A stretch of DNA of 64,000 nt from Bacteroidota bacterium. Its GTDB lineage: Bacteria > Bacteroidota > Bacteroidia > Palsa-965. The stretch covers positions 1 through 64,000 of the forward strand of contig JACQAM010000026.1 of the NCBI GenBank assembly GCA_016194975.1, given 5' to 3'. The position numbers and the translations under genes are program-made. Each line of letters opens with the position of its first letter. Position 1 is the stretch's first letter. Shown here piece after piece: positions 15,676 to 24,924 of the stretch. The notes under the pieces are model-generated. The model was not told where the DNA came from. It made no database searches and worked only from the letters and a program-made list of their open reading frames with translations.

Positions 15676-16269
15676 TTATTTCTTCTGCCTCTTCTCCAGC
15701 ACTTTTATCACATCTCCAAGCGATTTATTCTTCGCGGCAAGCAATATCAAATAATGAAAAAGCAGATCGGCGCATTCGCCGAGGAATAATTCATCGTTAT
15801 TATCCTTCGCTTCGATTACCACTTCAGTCGCTTCCTCTCCTACTTTCTGTGCAATTTTATTTATTCCTTTCGAAAAAAGAGAAGCGGTGTACGACGCAGA
15901 AGGATCGGCATTTTTTCTTGCGTGAATTATTTTTTCAAGATGTTCAAGAAAATTTCCTGCATTGATCTCGCCCCAACACGTGTCCGCTCCCGTGTGACAT
16001 ACGGGCCCATGCGGATGAACTTTTATTAGCAGCGTATCGTTATCACAATCGAGTGCAATTTTTTTCACATCAAGAAAATTTCCACTCTCTTCTCCTTTCG
16101 TCCACAAGCGATTCTTCGACCGTGAAAAAAAAGTAACGCGGTTTTCATTTTTGGTTTTATCCAATGCTTCTGCATTCATAAAACCAAGCATGAGCACTTT
16201 ATTCGTCTGCTCATCCTGAATGATGGCAGGAATAAGTCCGTCGGGATATTTTTTAAAATCGGGAGTCAT
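15676..16269 (-). CDS. hisIE: Bifunctional phosphoribosyl-AMP cyclohydrolase / phosphoribosyl-ATP pyrophosphatase
   Basis: Catalyses steps 2 and 3 of histidine synthesis. The N-terminal HisI domain (about residues 1-105) carries the zinc/magnesium motifs DCDNDTLL and HPHGPVCHTGADTCW. The C-terminal HisE domain has EEATEVVIEAK and ECADLLFHY. I chose the ATG at 16269 (MTPDFKKYPDGL), one base after the hisF stop; an upstream ATG at 16293 would overlap hisF. At 197 aa this is normal for the fusion. Last gene of the hisF-hisIE block and the first core gene beyond the cassette array. Confidence 0.93.
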   Translation of the reverse strand: MTPDFKKYPDGLIPAIIQDEQTNKVLMLGFMNAEALDKTKNENRVTFFSRSKNRLWTKGEESGNFLDVKKIALDCDNDTLLIKVHPHGPVCHTGADTCWGEINAGNFLEHLEKIIHARKNADPSASYTASLFSKGINKIAQKVGEEATEVVIEAKDNNDELFLGECADLLFHYLILLAAKNKSLGDVIKVLEKRQKK

Positions 16270-16270
16270 A

Positions 16271-17050
16271 TTATTTCTGTATTGTAAATTCATCCTGCAA
16301 ACGCATGGGTTCTCCGTTCTCCGCGAGATATTTTTTCAGGGAAGGAATTGAAATTTCCCCGAAGTGAAAAATACTCGCTGCAAGAGCGGCATCGGCATCG
16401 GCAATGCGGAACACATCGAGAAAATGATGCATTGCTCCTGCACCGCCCGAAGCAATAACAGGAATGTTCACTGCTTTTGAAATTCCGCGTGTGAGATCGA
16501 GATCGAAACCATTTTTAGTTCCGTCGGCATTCATTGAAGTGAGAAGAATTTCTCCGGCGCCAAGTTCCTGCGCGCGCAACGCCCATTCGAGCGCAGTATT
16601 TTCTGTTTTCACTTTGCCTCCATTAAGGAAAACAAAATATTCATTTTCCGTTTTCTTTGCATCGATCGCAACTACCACGCACTGGCTGCCGAAACGTTTC
16701 GCCAATTTTTCAATAAGAGAAGGATCTTTGAAAGCAGAAGTATTCACAGAAATTTTATCGGCGCCGTTATCGAGCAGGGCTGCAACATCTTCTTCTGAAG
16801 AAATTCCACCACCAACCGTAAAAGGGATATTGATTCTTGCAGCAATTCTTCGCACCAGTTCACTCATTGTTTTTCTTTTTTCATTCGTCGCCGTGATGTC
16901 GAGAAAAACAAGTTCATCAGCACCTTCACCTGCATAACGCGACGCAAGTTCCACCGCATCGCCGGCATCGCGCAGTCCTTCGAAGTTTACACCTTTCACC
17001 GTGCGCCCATTCATTACATCAAGACAGGGAATGATTCTTTTTGTGAGCAT
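16271..17050 (-). CDS. hisF: Imidazole glycerol phosphate synthase cyclase subunit HisF
   Basis: 259-aa TIM-barrel cyclase that uses ammonia from HisH to make IGP and AICAR. The start was set at [15 protein letters not shown] (17050), the standard HisF N terminus; the in-frame extension to 17158 has no family counterpart. Catalytic Asp residues lie in PCLDV (residue 11) and VVAIDAKK (near 130), and phosphate-binding loops in VGGGIS and IASGGAG. Coupled to hisIE. Its partner hisH is separated from it by two + strand genes. Confidence 0.95.
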   Translation of the reverse strand: MLTKRIIPCLDVMNGRTVKGVNFEGLRDAGDAVELASRYAGEGADELVFLDITATNEKRKTMSELVRRIAARINIPFTVGGGISSEEDVAALLDNGADKISVNTSAFKDPSLIEKLAKRFGSQCVVVAIDAKKTENEYFVFLNGGKVKTENTALEWALRAQELGAGEILLTSMNADGTKNGFDLDLTRGISKAVNIPVIASGGAGAMHHFLDVFRIADADAALAASIFHFGEISIPSLKKYLAENGEPMRLQDEFTIQK

Positions 17051-17249
17051 TTTCAAAAACTGATCTTCATCATAAACGAAAGCAAATATAATCCTTCCCA
17101 ATGAGCTTAGCATTTTCAGAATGAGAAGTATAGCAGGATGAAAAAACAATTTCATCAAAACTGATCCTTTTCAAATACCTAATTCGGGGTATTGATGATT
17201 TCCTGAGACGAGATACTTTTGTTTAGAATTAATCTAAAGAACAAAACAG

Positions 17250-17606
17250 GTGAGAGCCGGAAGAAAAACATACCTACTACTGATGCTTGCGGCCTTTATT
17301 TTTTCGTGCAGAACTGCTGTTGCCTTGTTCAGCGACGATGATGTAGCCCGTGCAAAAAAGATAAATGCAAATGCCGATGTACAGCAATTAAGTGACGGGC
17401 AAAAATTATACAATGAAAAATGCGGCAGTTGTCATTATCTCCATCAGCCGGCCGATTTCAATTCTCAGAAATGGGATACGATACTTCCCGGAATGAAAAA
17501 CGACGCAAAACTGAATGATGAAGAATATCAGAGAATAAAAATTTACATACTGACCATGTGCGATGCTCCACCGCCTGGGAAAGGAACAAAGAAAAAGGAG
17601 CGCTAA
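17250..17606 (+). CDS. Cytochrome c-like lipoprotein
   Basis: 118-aa exported protein with a single haem-binding CxxCH motif (CGSCH, near residue 58), and a lipobox-like FIFSC at the end of the signal sequence, suggesting a membrane-anchored monohaem c-type cytochrome. Met residues in ILPGM and ILTM are candidate axial ligands. The start is a GTG at 17250. A perfect inverted repeat (TTTAGA-5-TCTAAA, 17222-17238) lies just upstream. It sits with the next + strand gene between two histidine blocks, so the pair interrupts the histidine gene order. Confidence 0.7.
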   Translation: MRAGRKTYLLLMLAAFIFSCRTAVALFSDDDVARAKKINANADVQQLSDGQKLYNEKCGSCHYLHQPADFNSQKWDTILPGMKNDAKLNDEEYQRIKIYILTMCDAPPPGKGTKKKER

Positions 17607-17679
17607 TTATAACACTGAAAAGAAAAAAACATCCATGCATCATGGAGTGAAATTCTATTAACTAAAAAAAATAAAAATC

Positions 17680-18510
17680 ATGAAACTTATTTCAAAAACA
17701 TTTTTCGCTGGAACGCTTTCTCTTTTTTCCATACTTCATGCGCAAGACCGTCAATATGTGTGGACGTACCAATGCACCACGCTTCCCAAAGGTGCGAAAG
17801 ATCTTGAGGCGTGGTCGACGTGGAGTTATGGAAGAAATTATTTTTACCAGCGACTCGATACGCGCCTTGAAATGGAAGTTGGCCTGACGGACAGAATTCA
17901 ATCTGCATTTTATTTCAACGCATCGCACGCAGCATTCGGCGCCAACCTCGATACACTTGGTGGAATTGCCAATACCAATGTTGACGGAATTTTTCACTCC
18001 AGCGAATTTTCTTTTTCCAACGAATGGAAATGGCGGCTCACCGACGCAACTGCGCCCATTGGATTTACACTTTACGCAGAATATGGTTTAGCTCCCGGTA
18101 AATTTGAATTAGAGAACAAACTCATTTTCGACAAAAAATTTCCGAAAGATAATTTCGCTTTGAATCTCGTAAATGAAACGGAAATTTATTACAGTTCGAA
18201 AAAAGGTAAAACCATCCGCTCCACTGAATACGAGCCCGAATTGGATCTCGCGTACATGCACATGCTCAAACCGGCATGGGGACTTGGATTGGAAATGCGC
18301 AACAGTAATGAAATTGAAAATGGGAACTGGAATTTTTCTGCGATTATGGGCGGGCCTACTTTATTTTATGCAGGCAGCGGACACTTCATCATTATCGGTT
18401 TCATGCCGCAATGGATGAATCTTCATAAAACGGATGATGCCCCAAATAATCTTGTGCTGAATGCGAGAGAAAAATATGCGGTGAGAATGTTGTTTGGATT
18501 CGGACTGTGA
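17680..18510 (+). CDS. Outer-membrane beta-barrel-like protein
   Basis: 276-aa protein with a cleavable signal peptide (ending SILHAQ) and alternating amphipathic strands rich in Trp, Tyr and Phe to the end, finishing in a Phe-containing strand (MLFGFGL) as outer-membrane barrels do. I do not recognise a specific family; it resembles uncharacterised proteins found next to cytochrome-type genes. It lies 73 nt after the cytochrome-like gene and converges with hisA. Confidence 0.55.
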   Translation: MKLISKTFFAGTLSLFSILHAQDRQYVWTYQCTTLPKGAKDLEAWSTWSYGRNYFYQRLDTRLEMEVGLTDRIQSAFYFNASHAAFGANLDTLGGIANTNVDGIFHSSEFSFSNEWKWRLTDATAPIGFTLYAEYGLAPGKFELENKLIFDKKFPKDNFALNLVNETEIYYSSKKGKTIRSTEYEPELDLAYMHMLKPAWGLGLEMRNSNEIENGNWNFSAIMGGPTLFYAGSGHFIIIGFMPQWMNLHKTDDAPNNLVLNAREKYAVRMLFGFGL

Positions 18511-18515
18511 TAATT

Positions 18516-18539
18516 TGCTAATGCGCTAATGCGTTAGCA
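18516..18539. terminator. Hairpin between convergent genes
   Basis: TGCTAATGC (18516-18524) pairs with GCGTTAGCA (18531-18539) at 8 of 9 positions, covering the hisA stop. There is no long T run, so terminator function is tentative. Confidence 0.35.
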
Positions 18540-19253
18540 TATTGCTTTCAGTTCCTTCAGCGTAATCTTCCCTTCGTAAATTGCTTTTCCAACAATGACT
18601 CCTTCACAACCCAAACGATCGAGCGCTTCCACATCTTTCATAGAGGAAACACCACCGCTCGCAACGAGACGAAGGCCGGGACACTGAAATAAAAGATGGC
18701 GATAAAAAGTCATGTTGGGTCCGGTGAGTAAACCGTCGCGTGAAATATCGGTACAGAAAACGTGTGCAATTCTTTTTGTCATTTGCTGGCGAATGAAATC
18801 CACCACGTCCACTTCCGTTTGTTCCTGCCAGCCGCTCACTGCAATTTTATCGTTGCGCACATCGGCGCCGAGGAAAAAAATATCGGGGCCGTATTTCTGT
18901 ATCCACGTATCGAACACCTGTGGTTGTTTTACCGCCATGCTTCCAATGGAAACATAAGTTGCGCCGGCCGAAACCACATTTTCAAGTTCTGTCATTGTTT
19001 TTATTCCGCCTCCGAAATCGGTGAGCAGTCTTGTGGAACGGGAAATTTTTTCAAGAATTTTCAGGTTGCGTACACAACCGTCTCTTGCTCCATCGAGATC
19101 CACAATGTGCAACCGCGTTATTCCCGCCTCTTCAAATTCCTTTGCCACTTCGAGCGGATCTTCACGATAAATTTTTTTGCTCGCGTAATTTCCTTCCGTC
19201 AGGCGGACACATTTCCCTTCAATGATATCGACAGCAGGTATGATCGTGATCAT
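18534..19253 (-). CDS. hisA: ProFAR isomerase HisA
   Basis: 239-aa TIM-barrel isomerase, step 4 of histidine synthesis. The catalytic Asp of PAVDIIEG (residue 8) and the second Asp in TDISRDGLL are present, as are the phosphate loops DFGGGI and VASGGVSS. Its start overlaps the hisH stop by 4 nt (ATGA). The usual downstream neighbour hisF lies 1.5 kb away beyond two opposite-strand genes. Confidence 0.95.
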   Translation of the reverse strand: MITIIPAVDIIEGKCVRLTEGNYASKKIYREDPLEVAKEFEEAGITRLHIVDLDGARDGCVRNLKILEKISRSTRLLTDFGGGIKTMTELENVVSAGATYVSIGSMAVKQPQVFDTWIQKYGPDIFFLGADVRNDKIAVSGWQEQTEVDVVDFIRQQMTKRIAHVFCTDISRDGLLTGPNMTFYRHLLFQCPGLRLVASGGVSSMKDVEALDRLGCEGVIVGKAIYEGKITLKELKAIC

Positions 19254-19885
19254 AGTTCAATGAAGTTACGAAGTATCTTTTCTCCTGCCGCACCGCTCTT
19301 TTCGGGATGAAACTGAACTGCATTGAAATTTTCCTTTGAAACCGCTGCAGCGTACGACAAGATATAATCTGATGTCGCCGAATTATTTTCAGAATTCTCC
19401 GCATAATAGCCATGAACGTAATAAACGAATGCATTTTCAGGAATTCCGGCGAATAATTTTCCTTTAAGTCCGGTGATCGTATTCCAGCCAATCTGTGGAA
19501 TTTTCATGTCTCTCACTTCATAAACTCCCGCCGGCAATTCATCTTTTGATTTTGTCCAGAGCGAATGCGAAAATTTCTTCACCTGCGTTTTGAAAATCCC
19601 GATCCCATCCGTGTTGCCTTCCTCCGAATGTTCGCACAGTAATTGCATGCCCAAACAAATTCCGAGTACCGGTTGTTTAAGCGAGCGAATTACATTCACC
19701 AGATTTTTTTCATGCAACTGTTTCATCGCGAAAGAAGCTTCACCTACTCCTGGAAAAATAACTTTATCGGCAGCAATTATTTCTTCAGCATTTTCCGTGA
19801 TTTGCGCGTGCACACCCAGACGCTCCAATGCGAATTTAATTGACTGGATATTTCCTGAACCGTAATTGATGATGGAGAGTTTCAT
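19250..19885 (-). CDS. hisH: Imidazole glycerol phosphate synthase glutaminase subunit HisH
   Basis: 211-aa class I glutamine amidotransferase. The nucleophile Cys lies in GICLGMQLL near residue 77, and the His-Glu pair in HPEKSG near residue 193. It supplies ammonia to HisF. It overlaps hisA (ATGA) downstream and the 79-aa antitoxin-like gene (ATGA) upstream, so all three are translationally coupled. Confidence 0.94.
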   Translation of the reverse strand: MKLSIINYGSGNIQSIKFALERLGVHAQITENAEEIIAADKVIFPGVGEASFAMKQLHEKNLVNVIRSLKQPVLGICLGMQLLCEHSEEGNTDGIGIFKTQVKKFSHSLWTKSKDELPAGVYEVRDMKIPQIGWNTITGLKGKLFAGIPENAFVYYVHGYYAENSENNSATSDYILSYAAAVSKENFNAVQFHPEKSGAAGEKILRNFIEL

Positions 19886-20121
19886 TTAATACTCCTCTTC
19901 TTCCATCCTGTTACAACTTGCCTCATTTTTTCATGCGGAATTCCTTTGCTTTCTTTTACATCTTTAATAGCTTCCCGTATTTTATTTACTATGATCAGTT
20001 GTTCAATCAAGATATCAAGTTCGAATTCATCCGGGAGCTTTCTTAAAACTTTCATAGCATCAGATTTTTTCATGGTGGTCCTGTTTTCAACGTTGTCTGA
20101 TTTATTTGTCACACTACTCAA
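19882..20121 (-). CDS. Small antitoxin-like protein
   Basis: 79-aa charged helical protein, or 63 aa if the in-frame ATG at 20073 (MKKSDAMKVL) is used. The pattern MKVLRKLPDEFELDILIEQLI followed by KIREAIKDVKESKGIPHEKM resembles orphan addiction-module antitoxins of Bacteroidota, in which an N-terminal helical region precedes a toxin-binding tail. No toxin gene is adjacent. Its stop overlaps the hisH start. The gap upstream (20122-20242) has tandem CGTGTCCT fragments and no clear promoter. Confidence 0.45.
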   Translation of the reverse strand: MSSVTNKSDNVENRTTMKKSDAMKVLRKLPDEFELDILIEQLIIVNKIREAIKDVKESKGIPHEKMRQVVTGWKKRSIK

Positions 20122-20242
20122 TTTTTATTGATTTGCTTTGTGCTCCTTCGTGTCCTCGTGTCCTCGTTAGCGGCTATATAAACAAACTCGAGGCCACGAA
20201 GGCTCAAAGGATCGAAGTTTCACTAAGTTCACATCTCTTCCA

Positions 20243-21253
20243 TCAAAATGATCTTTTCAATTGATATGCAGCTCTCGTTTTATTTATCAGTTTCTCCGCT
20301 TCCTCAAAGTTAAGCGTCTGCTGTCCATCCGAAAAAGCTTTCTCCGGTGTGTCATGAATTTCCACGATCACTCCATCGGCGCTGGCCATCACGGCAGCGA
20401 GCGCCATCGGTTCCACGTGCGCACGTATGCCTATGCCGTGCGAAGGATCGACGATCACCGGCAAATGCGAACGCGATTTAAGAATGGGAACGGCGTTCAG
20501 GTCAAGTGTATTGCGATACGCTTTCTCATACGTGCGTATGCCGCGCTCGCAGAGCATTATTTTTTCATTTCCTCCTGAGAAAATATATTCTGCGGAAGCA
20601 AGCAGCTCTTCGATCGTTCCGGAAATTCCTCTCTTGAGCAGAACAGGTTTTTCAATTTCACCAAGCGCGTCGAGTAAATTAAAATTCTGCGCATTCCTCG
20701 CGCCCACCTGGAAAACATCCACGTACTCATACATTTCTTCTATCTGTTCTTTCTGCATCACTTCCGTCACGATCTTTATTCCATTCTGTTTGCAATGTTT
20801 GAAAAATATTTTCAGTCCGTCAATTCCTATTCCACGGAACGCATAAGGCGAACTTCTCGGTTTGAAAACTCCACCACGCATGATGCGTACATTATTTTTC
20901 ACCAGAAAATTCACCGTACTTTCTATCTGTTCTTCACTTTCAATAGAACAAGGGCCGGCCATGATGGAGAAATTTCCTTCACCTACCACAACACCATCAT
21001 GGAGATCGATCACCGTTTCTTTCACTCTCCATTCGCGCGACACGAGTTTATTTGCATCCTTCACGTAATGCACATCGCGCACGCCCGCCAGGTTCCCGAT
21101 GGAGCGAATGTCGAAGGGTTGTGTTCCAACACAAACAAGGTACCGCTGCCGTTTTGTTTTTACTTCGTTAAGCGAATAGCCGGATTTTGCAACAGCATCT
21201 TTCACAAAATGTTCATCCTGCTGTGAAATGTTTTCTTCTAATTGAATGATCAT
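20243..21253 (-). CDS. aroF: Type Ib 3-deoxy-7-phosphoheptulonate (DAHP) synthase
   Basis: 336-aa class I-beta DAHP synthase, first step of the shikimate pathway. The N-terminal ferredoxin-like regulatory domain spans about residues 1-75. The TIM barrel begins at MAGPCSIESEEQ and includes the Mn/PEP site RGGVFKPRSSPYAF, the metal-binding Cys of AGPCS and the DPSHGIG motif. Last gene of the trp cluster, 195 nt beyond trpA with a repeat in the gap, so precursor supply is placed beside tryptophan synthesis. The gene symbol varies among species. Confidence 0.9.
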   Translation of the reverse strand: MIIQLEENISQQDEHFVKDAVAKSGYSLNEVKTKRQRYLVCVGTQPFDIRSIGNLAGVRDVHYVKDANKLVSREWRVKETVIDLHDGVVVGEGNFSIMAGPCSIESEEQIESTVNFLVKNNVRIMRGGVFKPRSSPYAFRGIGIDGLKIFFKHCKQNGIKIVTEVMQKEQIEEMYEYVDVFQVGARNAQNFNLLDALGEIEKPVLLKRGISGTIEELLASAEYIFSGGNEKIMLCERGIRTYEKAYRNTLDLNAVPILKSRSHLPVIVDPSHGIGIRAHVEPMALAAVMASADGVIVEIHDTPEKAFSDGQQTLNFEEAEKLINKTRAAYQLKRSF

Positions 21254-21298
21254 GGTTTAATTTTTAAGATTCTGATTGTTCCTGTATTTTAATTTTTT

Positions 21299-21440
21299 GC
21301 GGGCGGCCGGGCTATCCCCGCCCGACTGAACGTCGTTCGGGCGGGCGCTCTATCTTTTGTTTCACAAAAGGATCCCGCTTCTATCCTTGTGCCGAGCGAA
21401 GTCGAGGTGCCTGCCCGACTAAACGCAGTGAAGGCGGGAC
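21299..21440. repeat. Intergenic GC-rich repeat between trpA and DAHP synthase gene
   Basis: Contains a 9-bp stem CCCGCCCGA (21317-21325) / TCGGGCGGG (21337-21345), a small hairpin CTTTTG-TTTCA-CAAAAG, and the words GGGCTATCC and GCTTCTATCC. The last two recur in order at about 33639-33679 between hisC and hisD. A dispersed intergenic element is likely. Confidence 0.55.
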
Positions 21441-21448
21441 TGCCCGAT

Positions 21449-22246
21449 TTACTTTACACCTATAGTTTGCCCGATTGAAAGTTTATTGATCAGATTATTT
21501 ATTGCTTTGGAAATATTTTTTTCATTGGTTAATTCTTTGATGAAAGCGGTTCCGACAACCACTCCATTCGTACTCTCCGAAGCAGCTTTTCTTGTTTCAA
21601 AATCATGAATCCCGAAACCAACAAGAACCGGAATCTCCGGAATAATTTCCCGAACTTTCCTTAGTGAAACCATTTGTTCATCAGAAAAAGTTCTACTCTT
21701 GCCCGTCGTGGATGCAGTTGAAACGAGATAAACAAAACTTTTACTCAGCGCCGCAATTTTTTTCAATCGCGTTTCTGAAGTTTGCGGCGTAGCAAGGAAA
21801 ATAAAATACACACCGGCTTTTTCAAAAAATGATTTGTATTCTTCTTCATAGACTTCTACAGGAAGATCCGGAAGAATTACACCGCTGATATTATTTTTTA
21901 CGCACTCATCCAGAAATTTTTTCATTCCGAATTGAATCACCGGATTAAGATACCCCATAAGCACTTTCGGCAATTTTGAATCTTGAATCTTTGAATCCTT
22001 GAATTGATCAAAGAGGATACTGATGCTCATTCCATTCTCCAACGCAATGCGTGATGACTCCTGAATAACAGGACCATCCGCTAACGGATCAGAAAAAGGC
22101 ATTCCTATTTCAACAAGATCAACACCTCGCTTTTCAAGTTCAGAAAGAATTTCCGTTGTGCTGTTCAATTGCGGAAATCCCGCAGTGAAATAAACACTCA
22201 GGATATTCTTTTTCTTTTCCGAGAATAATTTATCTATTGGATTCAT
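21449..22246 (-). CDS. trpA: Tryptophan synthase alpha chain
   Basis: 265-aa TIM barrel that cleaves indole-3-glycerol phosphate. Catalytic Glu lies in LVEIGMPFSDPLADGP near residue 47, and Asp near 58 in the same stretch. Phosphate loop VGFGIHD is present. It lies 8 nt after trpB; the two chains form the channelled alpha2-beta2 enzyme. Confidence 0.95.
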   Translation of the reverse strand: MNPIDKLFSEKKKNILSVYFTAGFPQLNSTTEILSELEKRGVDLVEIGMPFSDPLADGPVIQESSRIALENGMSISILFDQFKDSKIQDSKLPKVLMGYLNPVIQFGMKKFLDECVKNNISGVILPDLPVEVYEEEYKSFFEKAGVYFIFLATPQTSETRLKKIAALSKSFVYLVSTASTTGKSRTFSDEQMVSLRKVREIIPEIPVLVGFGIHDFETRKAASESTNGVVVGTAFIKELTNEKNISKAINNLINKLSIGQTIGVK

Positions 22247-22254
22247 TACAATTG

Positions 22255-23436
22255 TTAATTATTAATTGAACGGATGTAAGTTTCAAGATCTTTGTCGCCG
22301 CGACCGGAAAGATTGATCACGACAACATCATCCTTATTGAATTTTATTTTTTCCAACGCAGCGACCGCATGTGCGCTTTCGAGCGCAGGAATTATTCCTT
22401 CCAATTTTGTCAATAGAAAAGCTGCCTGCAGTGCTTCATCATCTGTTGCAGAAAGAAATTCTGCCCTTCCATATTTACACAGCGCCGCATGCAAAGGGCC
22501 AACGCCGGGATAATCCAGCCCTGCGGAAATGGAATGCGGTTCAGTAATTTGCCCGTCATCGCTCTGCATCAACAGTGTTTTACTTCCGTGAATGATTCCT
22601 GTTTTTCCCAATACAGAAGTCGCTGCAGAAAATCCGGAATCAATTCCTTTTCCTGCTGCTTCCACCGCAATGAGTTTTATTTTTTCATTTTCCAGGAAAT
22701 GATAAAATGCACCGGCAGCATTACTTCCTCCGCCTACACAAGCGATAACAACAGAAGGATTTTCATTTCCTGTTTTTTCTTTCAGTTGCTTTTTTATTTC
22801 TTCCGAGATCACAGATTGAAATTTCGCAACAAGATCGGGATACGGATGCGGGCCTACCACAGAACCAATAATGTAATGCGTGTCTTCCGGATTATTGATC
22901 CAGTCACGGATGGCCTCGTTGGTCGCATCTTTGAGCGTTTTACTTCCTGAAGAAACAGAACGGACTTCAGCGCCCAGCATTTTCATTCGCGCAACATTCG
23001 GCGCCTGGCGCTGAATATCTTTTTCTCCCATGTACACCACGCACGGAATTCCCATGAGTGCGCACACGGTGGCAGTTGCCACACCATGCTGCCCGGCTCC
23101 AGTTTCCGCAATGATCCTTTTTTTTCCGAGACGTTTTGCCAATAGAATTTGTCCGACCGTATTATTTATTTTGTGCGCGCCGGTGTGACAAAGATCTTCC
23201 CGTTTAAGAAATATTTTCGCAGAATATTTTTCCGATAATCTTTTCGCTTCATACAATGGGGTTGGCCTCCCCACATAATTGTGCAGAAGATCATTCAGTT
23301 CCGCGCGGAAAGAATCATCTTCCATGATCGAACTATATTTCAAACGGAGTTCTTCCACATTGGGAAAAAGCAACTCGGGAATAAAAGCTCCGCCGAATTC
23401 GCCGTAATAACCTTTTTCAGAGACTGCGTAATTCAT
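22255..23436 (-). CDS. trpB: Tryptophan synthase beta chain
   Basis: 393-aa PLP enzyme joining indole and serine. I set the start at [16 protein letters not shown] (23436); the upstream in-frame ATG at 23481 adds a His/Ser/Asn-rich tail inside trpF with no family match. The PLP lysine lies in HTGAHKINN, and the phosphate-binding loop is GGGSNAAG. It overlaps trpF by 20 nt. Confidence 0.95.
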   Translation of the reverse strand: MNYAVSEKGYYGEFGGAFIPELLFPNVEELRLKYSSIMEDDSFRAELNDLLHNYVGRPTPLYEAKRLSEKYSAKIFLKREDLCHTGAHKINNTVGQILLAKRLGKKRIIAETGAGQHGVATATVCALMGIPCVVYMGEKDIQRQAPNVARMKMLGAEVRSVSSGSKTLKDATNEAIRDWINNPEDTHYIIGSVVGPHPYPDLVAKFQSVISEEIKKQLKEKTGNENPSVVIACVGGGSNAAGAFYHFLENEKIKLIAVEAAGKGIDSGFSAATSVLGKTGIIHGSKTLLMQSDDGQITEPHSISAGLDYPGVGPLHAALCKYGRAEFLSATDDEALQAAFLLTKLEGIIPALESAHAVAALEKIKFNKDDVVVINLSGRGDKDLETYIRSINN

Positions 23437-24070
23437 GTGATGATTGTTTGAATGCGTTGACGAATGGTTTGAGCATCTCAATATTTTTTTTGCCGGGATA
23501 TAATTCGAACCTGCTGTTCACATCTATTCCCGCAAATGAAAGATGATGCACTTCGTAAATCTTAAGAACATCAGCAGGGCCAATTCCGCCGCTCAGGAGA
23601 AAAGGTGTGCTGCCGTTATATTCATTCAGTAATTCCCATGCAAATGAAAATCCATTTCCTCCTGCAAGCGGGCCGGCGGTATCAAAAAGAAAAAGATCCG
23701 CAGCGCCTTCATATTCCGCACAGCGTTCGAATGAATTCCCGTCTTCAATTGAAAATATTTTGATCACCTGTACTTTTTCGCGGAGATTCCGGCAATCGCT
23801 TACACTTTCTTCTCCATGCAACTGCACCGCATCGAGACGATAAATTTCAATCGCGTCTTTTATTTCGTCTGCATCGGCATTCACAAAGACGCCGGTTTTT
23901 TTCATTGACGGAACAGACCGTGAAAGTAAAGCGCATAATTCCGGGTCGATCTTTCCGGCTGCATAACGCGGGGAATTATCGGCGAAAATAAATCCTGCAT
24001 AGTCGGCATGCATTTGCGATACCGAAATGAGGTCTTCATTGAAAGCTATACCACAGACTTTAACGATCAT
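23417..24070 (-). CDS. trpF: Phosphoribosylanthranilate isomerase
   Basis: 217-aa TIM-barrel isomerase. The catalytic Cys is in IVKVCGI (residue 6), the general acid Asp in LFDTAG, and the phosphate loop in LLSGGIGP. Overlaps trpC by 4 nt and trpB by 20 nt. TrpF and TrpC are separate proteins here, not fused. Confidence 0.94.
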   Translation of the reverse strand: MIVKVCGIAFNEDLISVSQMHADYAGFIFADNSPRYAAGKIDPELCALLSRSVPSMKKTGVFVNADADEIKDAIEIYRLDAVQLHGEESVSDCRNLREKVQVIKIFSIEDGNSFERCAEYEGAADLFLFDTAGPLAGGNGFSFAWELLNEYNGSTPFLLSGGIGPADVLKIYEVHHLSFAGIDVNSRFELYPGKKNIEMLKPFVNAFKQSSHELRSL

Positions 24071-24924
24071 ATCAGATTGGAGTTGGGAGAAGGTTTGCCC
24101 GCCTTTTTAAGCGGAGAGTTGGGAGCCGGCAATTCTTCTGCTTTTAACCTGGAAATAAAATTCGCACACGCTTTTCCGGGATCGGAATTTTTCATGAAGG
24201 CTTCTCCAATGAGAAATCCGGAAAAACCTTTTTCACGCAATTGAAGAACGATGGACGGATCTGAAATTCCGCTTTCGGAAATGAGTGTGAACTGATCGCT
24301 GAGGAGCGTGGCCATTATAACAGAACGTTCTGTATTCACATCGAAATTTTTTAGATCGCGGTTATTTATGCCAATGAGAGTAATTCCATCGCCGATCTTT
24401 TCCATTTCATTTTCTTCATGCAATTCAAGCAGCACTTCCAGCCCGAGAGAAAAAGCCAGCGAAGAATATTTTTTTATTTCTTCTTTCGTCAGCACTGCAG
24501 CGATCAGAAGTATTGCATCTGCACCAATCGATTTTGCTTCGATGATTTGGTATTCGTCCACAACAAAATCTTTTCGCAACACCGGGCAATAATTGATACG
24601 GCGCGCTGCTTCAAGATCTGCATTCTTTCCGCCGAAATATCTTTCATCGGTGAGCACCGACAACGCGGATGCGCCCGCCTGCATATACGCGAGCGTGGTC
24701 GCGCCAGGATCTGCGTACGCATGGATGATCCCCTTCGAAGGGGAACGTCGCTTGAATTCAGCAATGATCCCGCTGAGATCCTTTCGCAGAATATATTTTT
24801 CAAGGGAAACCGGGGTTGTGTTGAAATACAAACTCTTTTCCAGCAGTTTTACCGGGTAAAGAGATTTCTTTTCTTCTGTTTCCTTCCGCTTGTGCGCGAT
24901 TATTTCCTCTAAGATATTTTTCAT
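24067..24924 (-). CDS. trpC: Indole-3-glycerol phosphate synthase
   Basis: 285-aa TIM barrel. Catalytic Lys and Glu residues are in IIAEFKRRSPSKG and VLRKDFVVDEYQI, with INNRDLKNF and SESGI further on. The last about 25 residues (rich in Pro, Ser and Lys) exceed the usual family end and are encoded by a short repeat containing GTTGGGAG twice (about 24076-24123). The repeat appears to have been added in frame. Overlaps trpD by 4 nt. Confidence 0.94.
   Translation of the reverse strand: MKNILEEIIAHKRKETEEKKSLYPVKLLEKSLYFNTTPVSLEKYILRKDLSGIIAEFKRRSPSKGIIHAYADPGATTLAYMQAGASALSVLTDERYFGGKNADLEAARRINYCPVLRKDFVVDEYQIIEAKSIGADAILLIAAVLTKEEIKKYSSLAFSLGLEVLLELHEENEMEKIGDGITLIGINNRDLKNFDVNTERSVIMATLLSDQFTLISESGISDPSIVLQLREKGFSGFLIGEAFMKNSDPGKACANFISRLKAEELPAPNSPLKKAGKPSPNSNLI

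Noticed and set aside
18762-19310. Long open frame antisense to hisA (182 codons)
   Set aside because: Shadow of hisA; composition is the complement of a well-conserved enzyme.
20795-21226. Open frame antisense to the DAHP synthase gene
   Set aside because: Complement of conserved coding sequence with no independent support.
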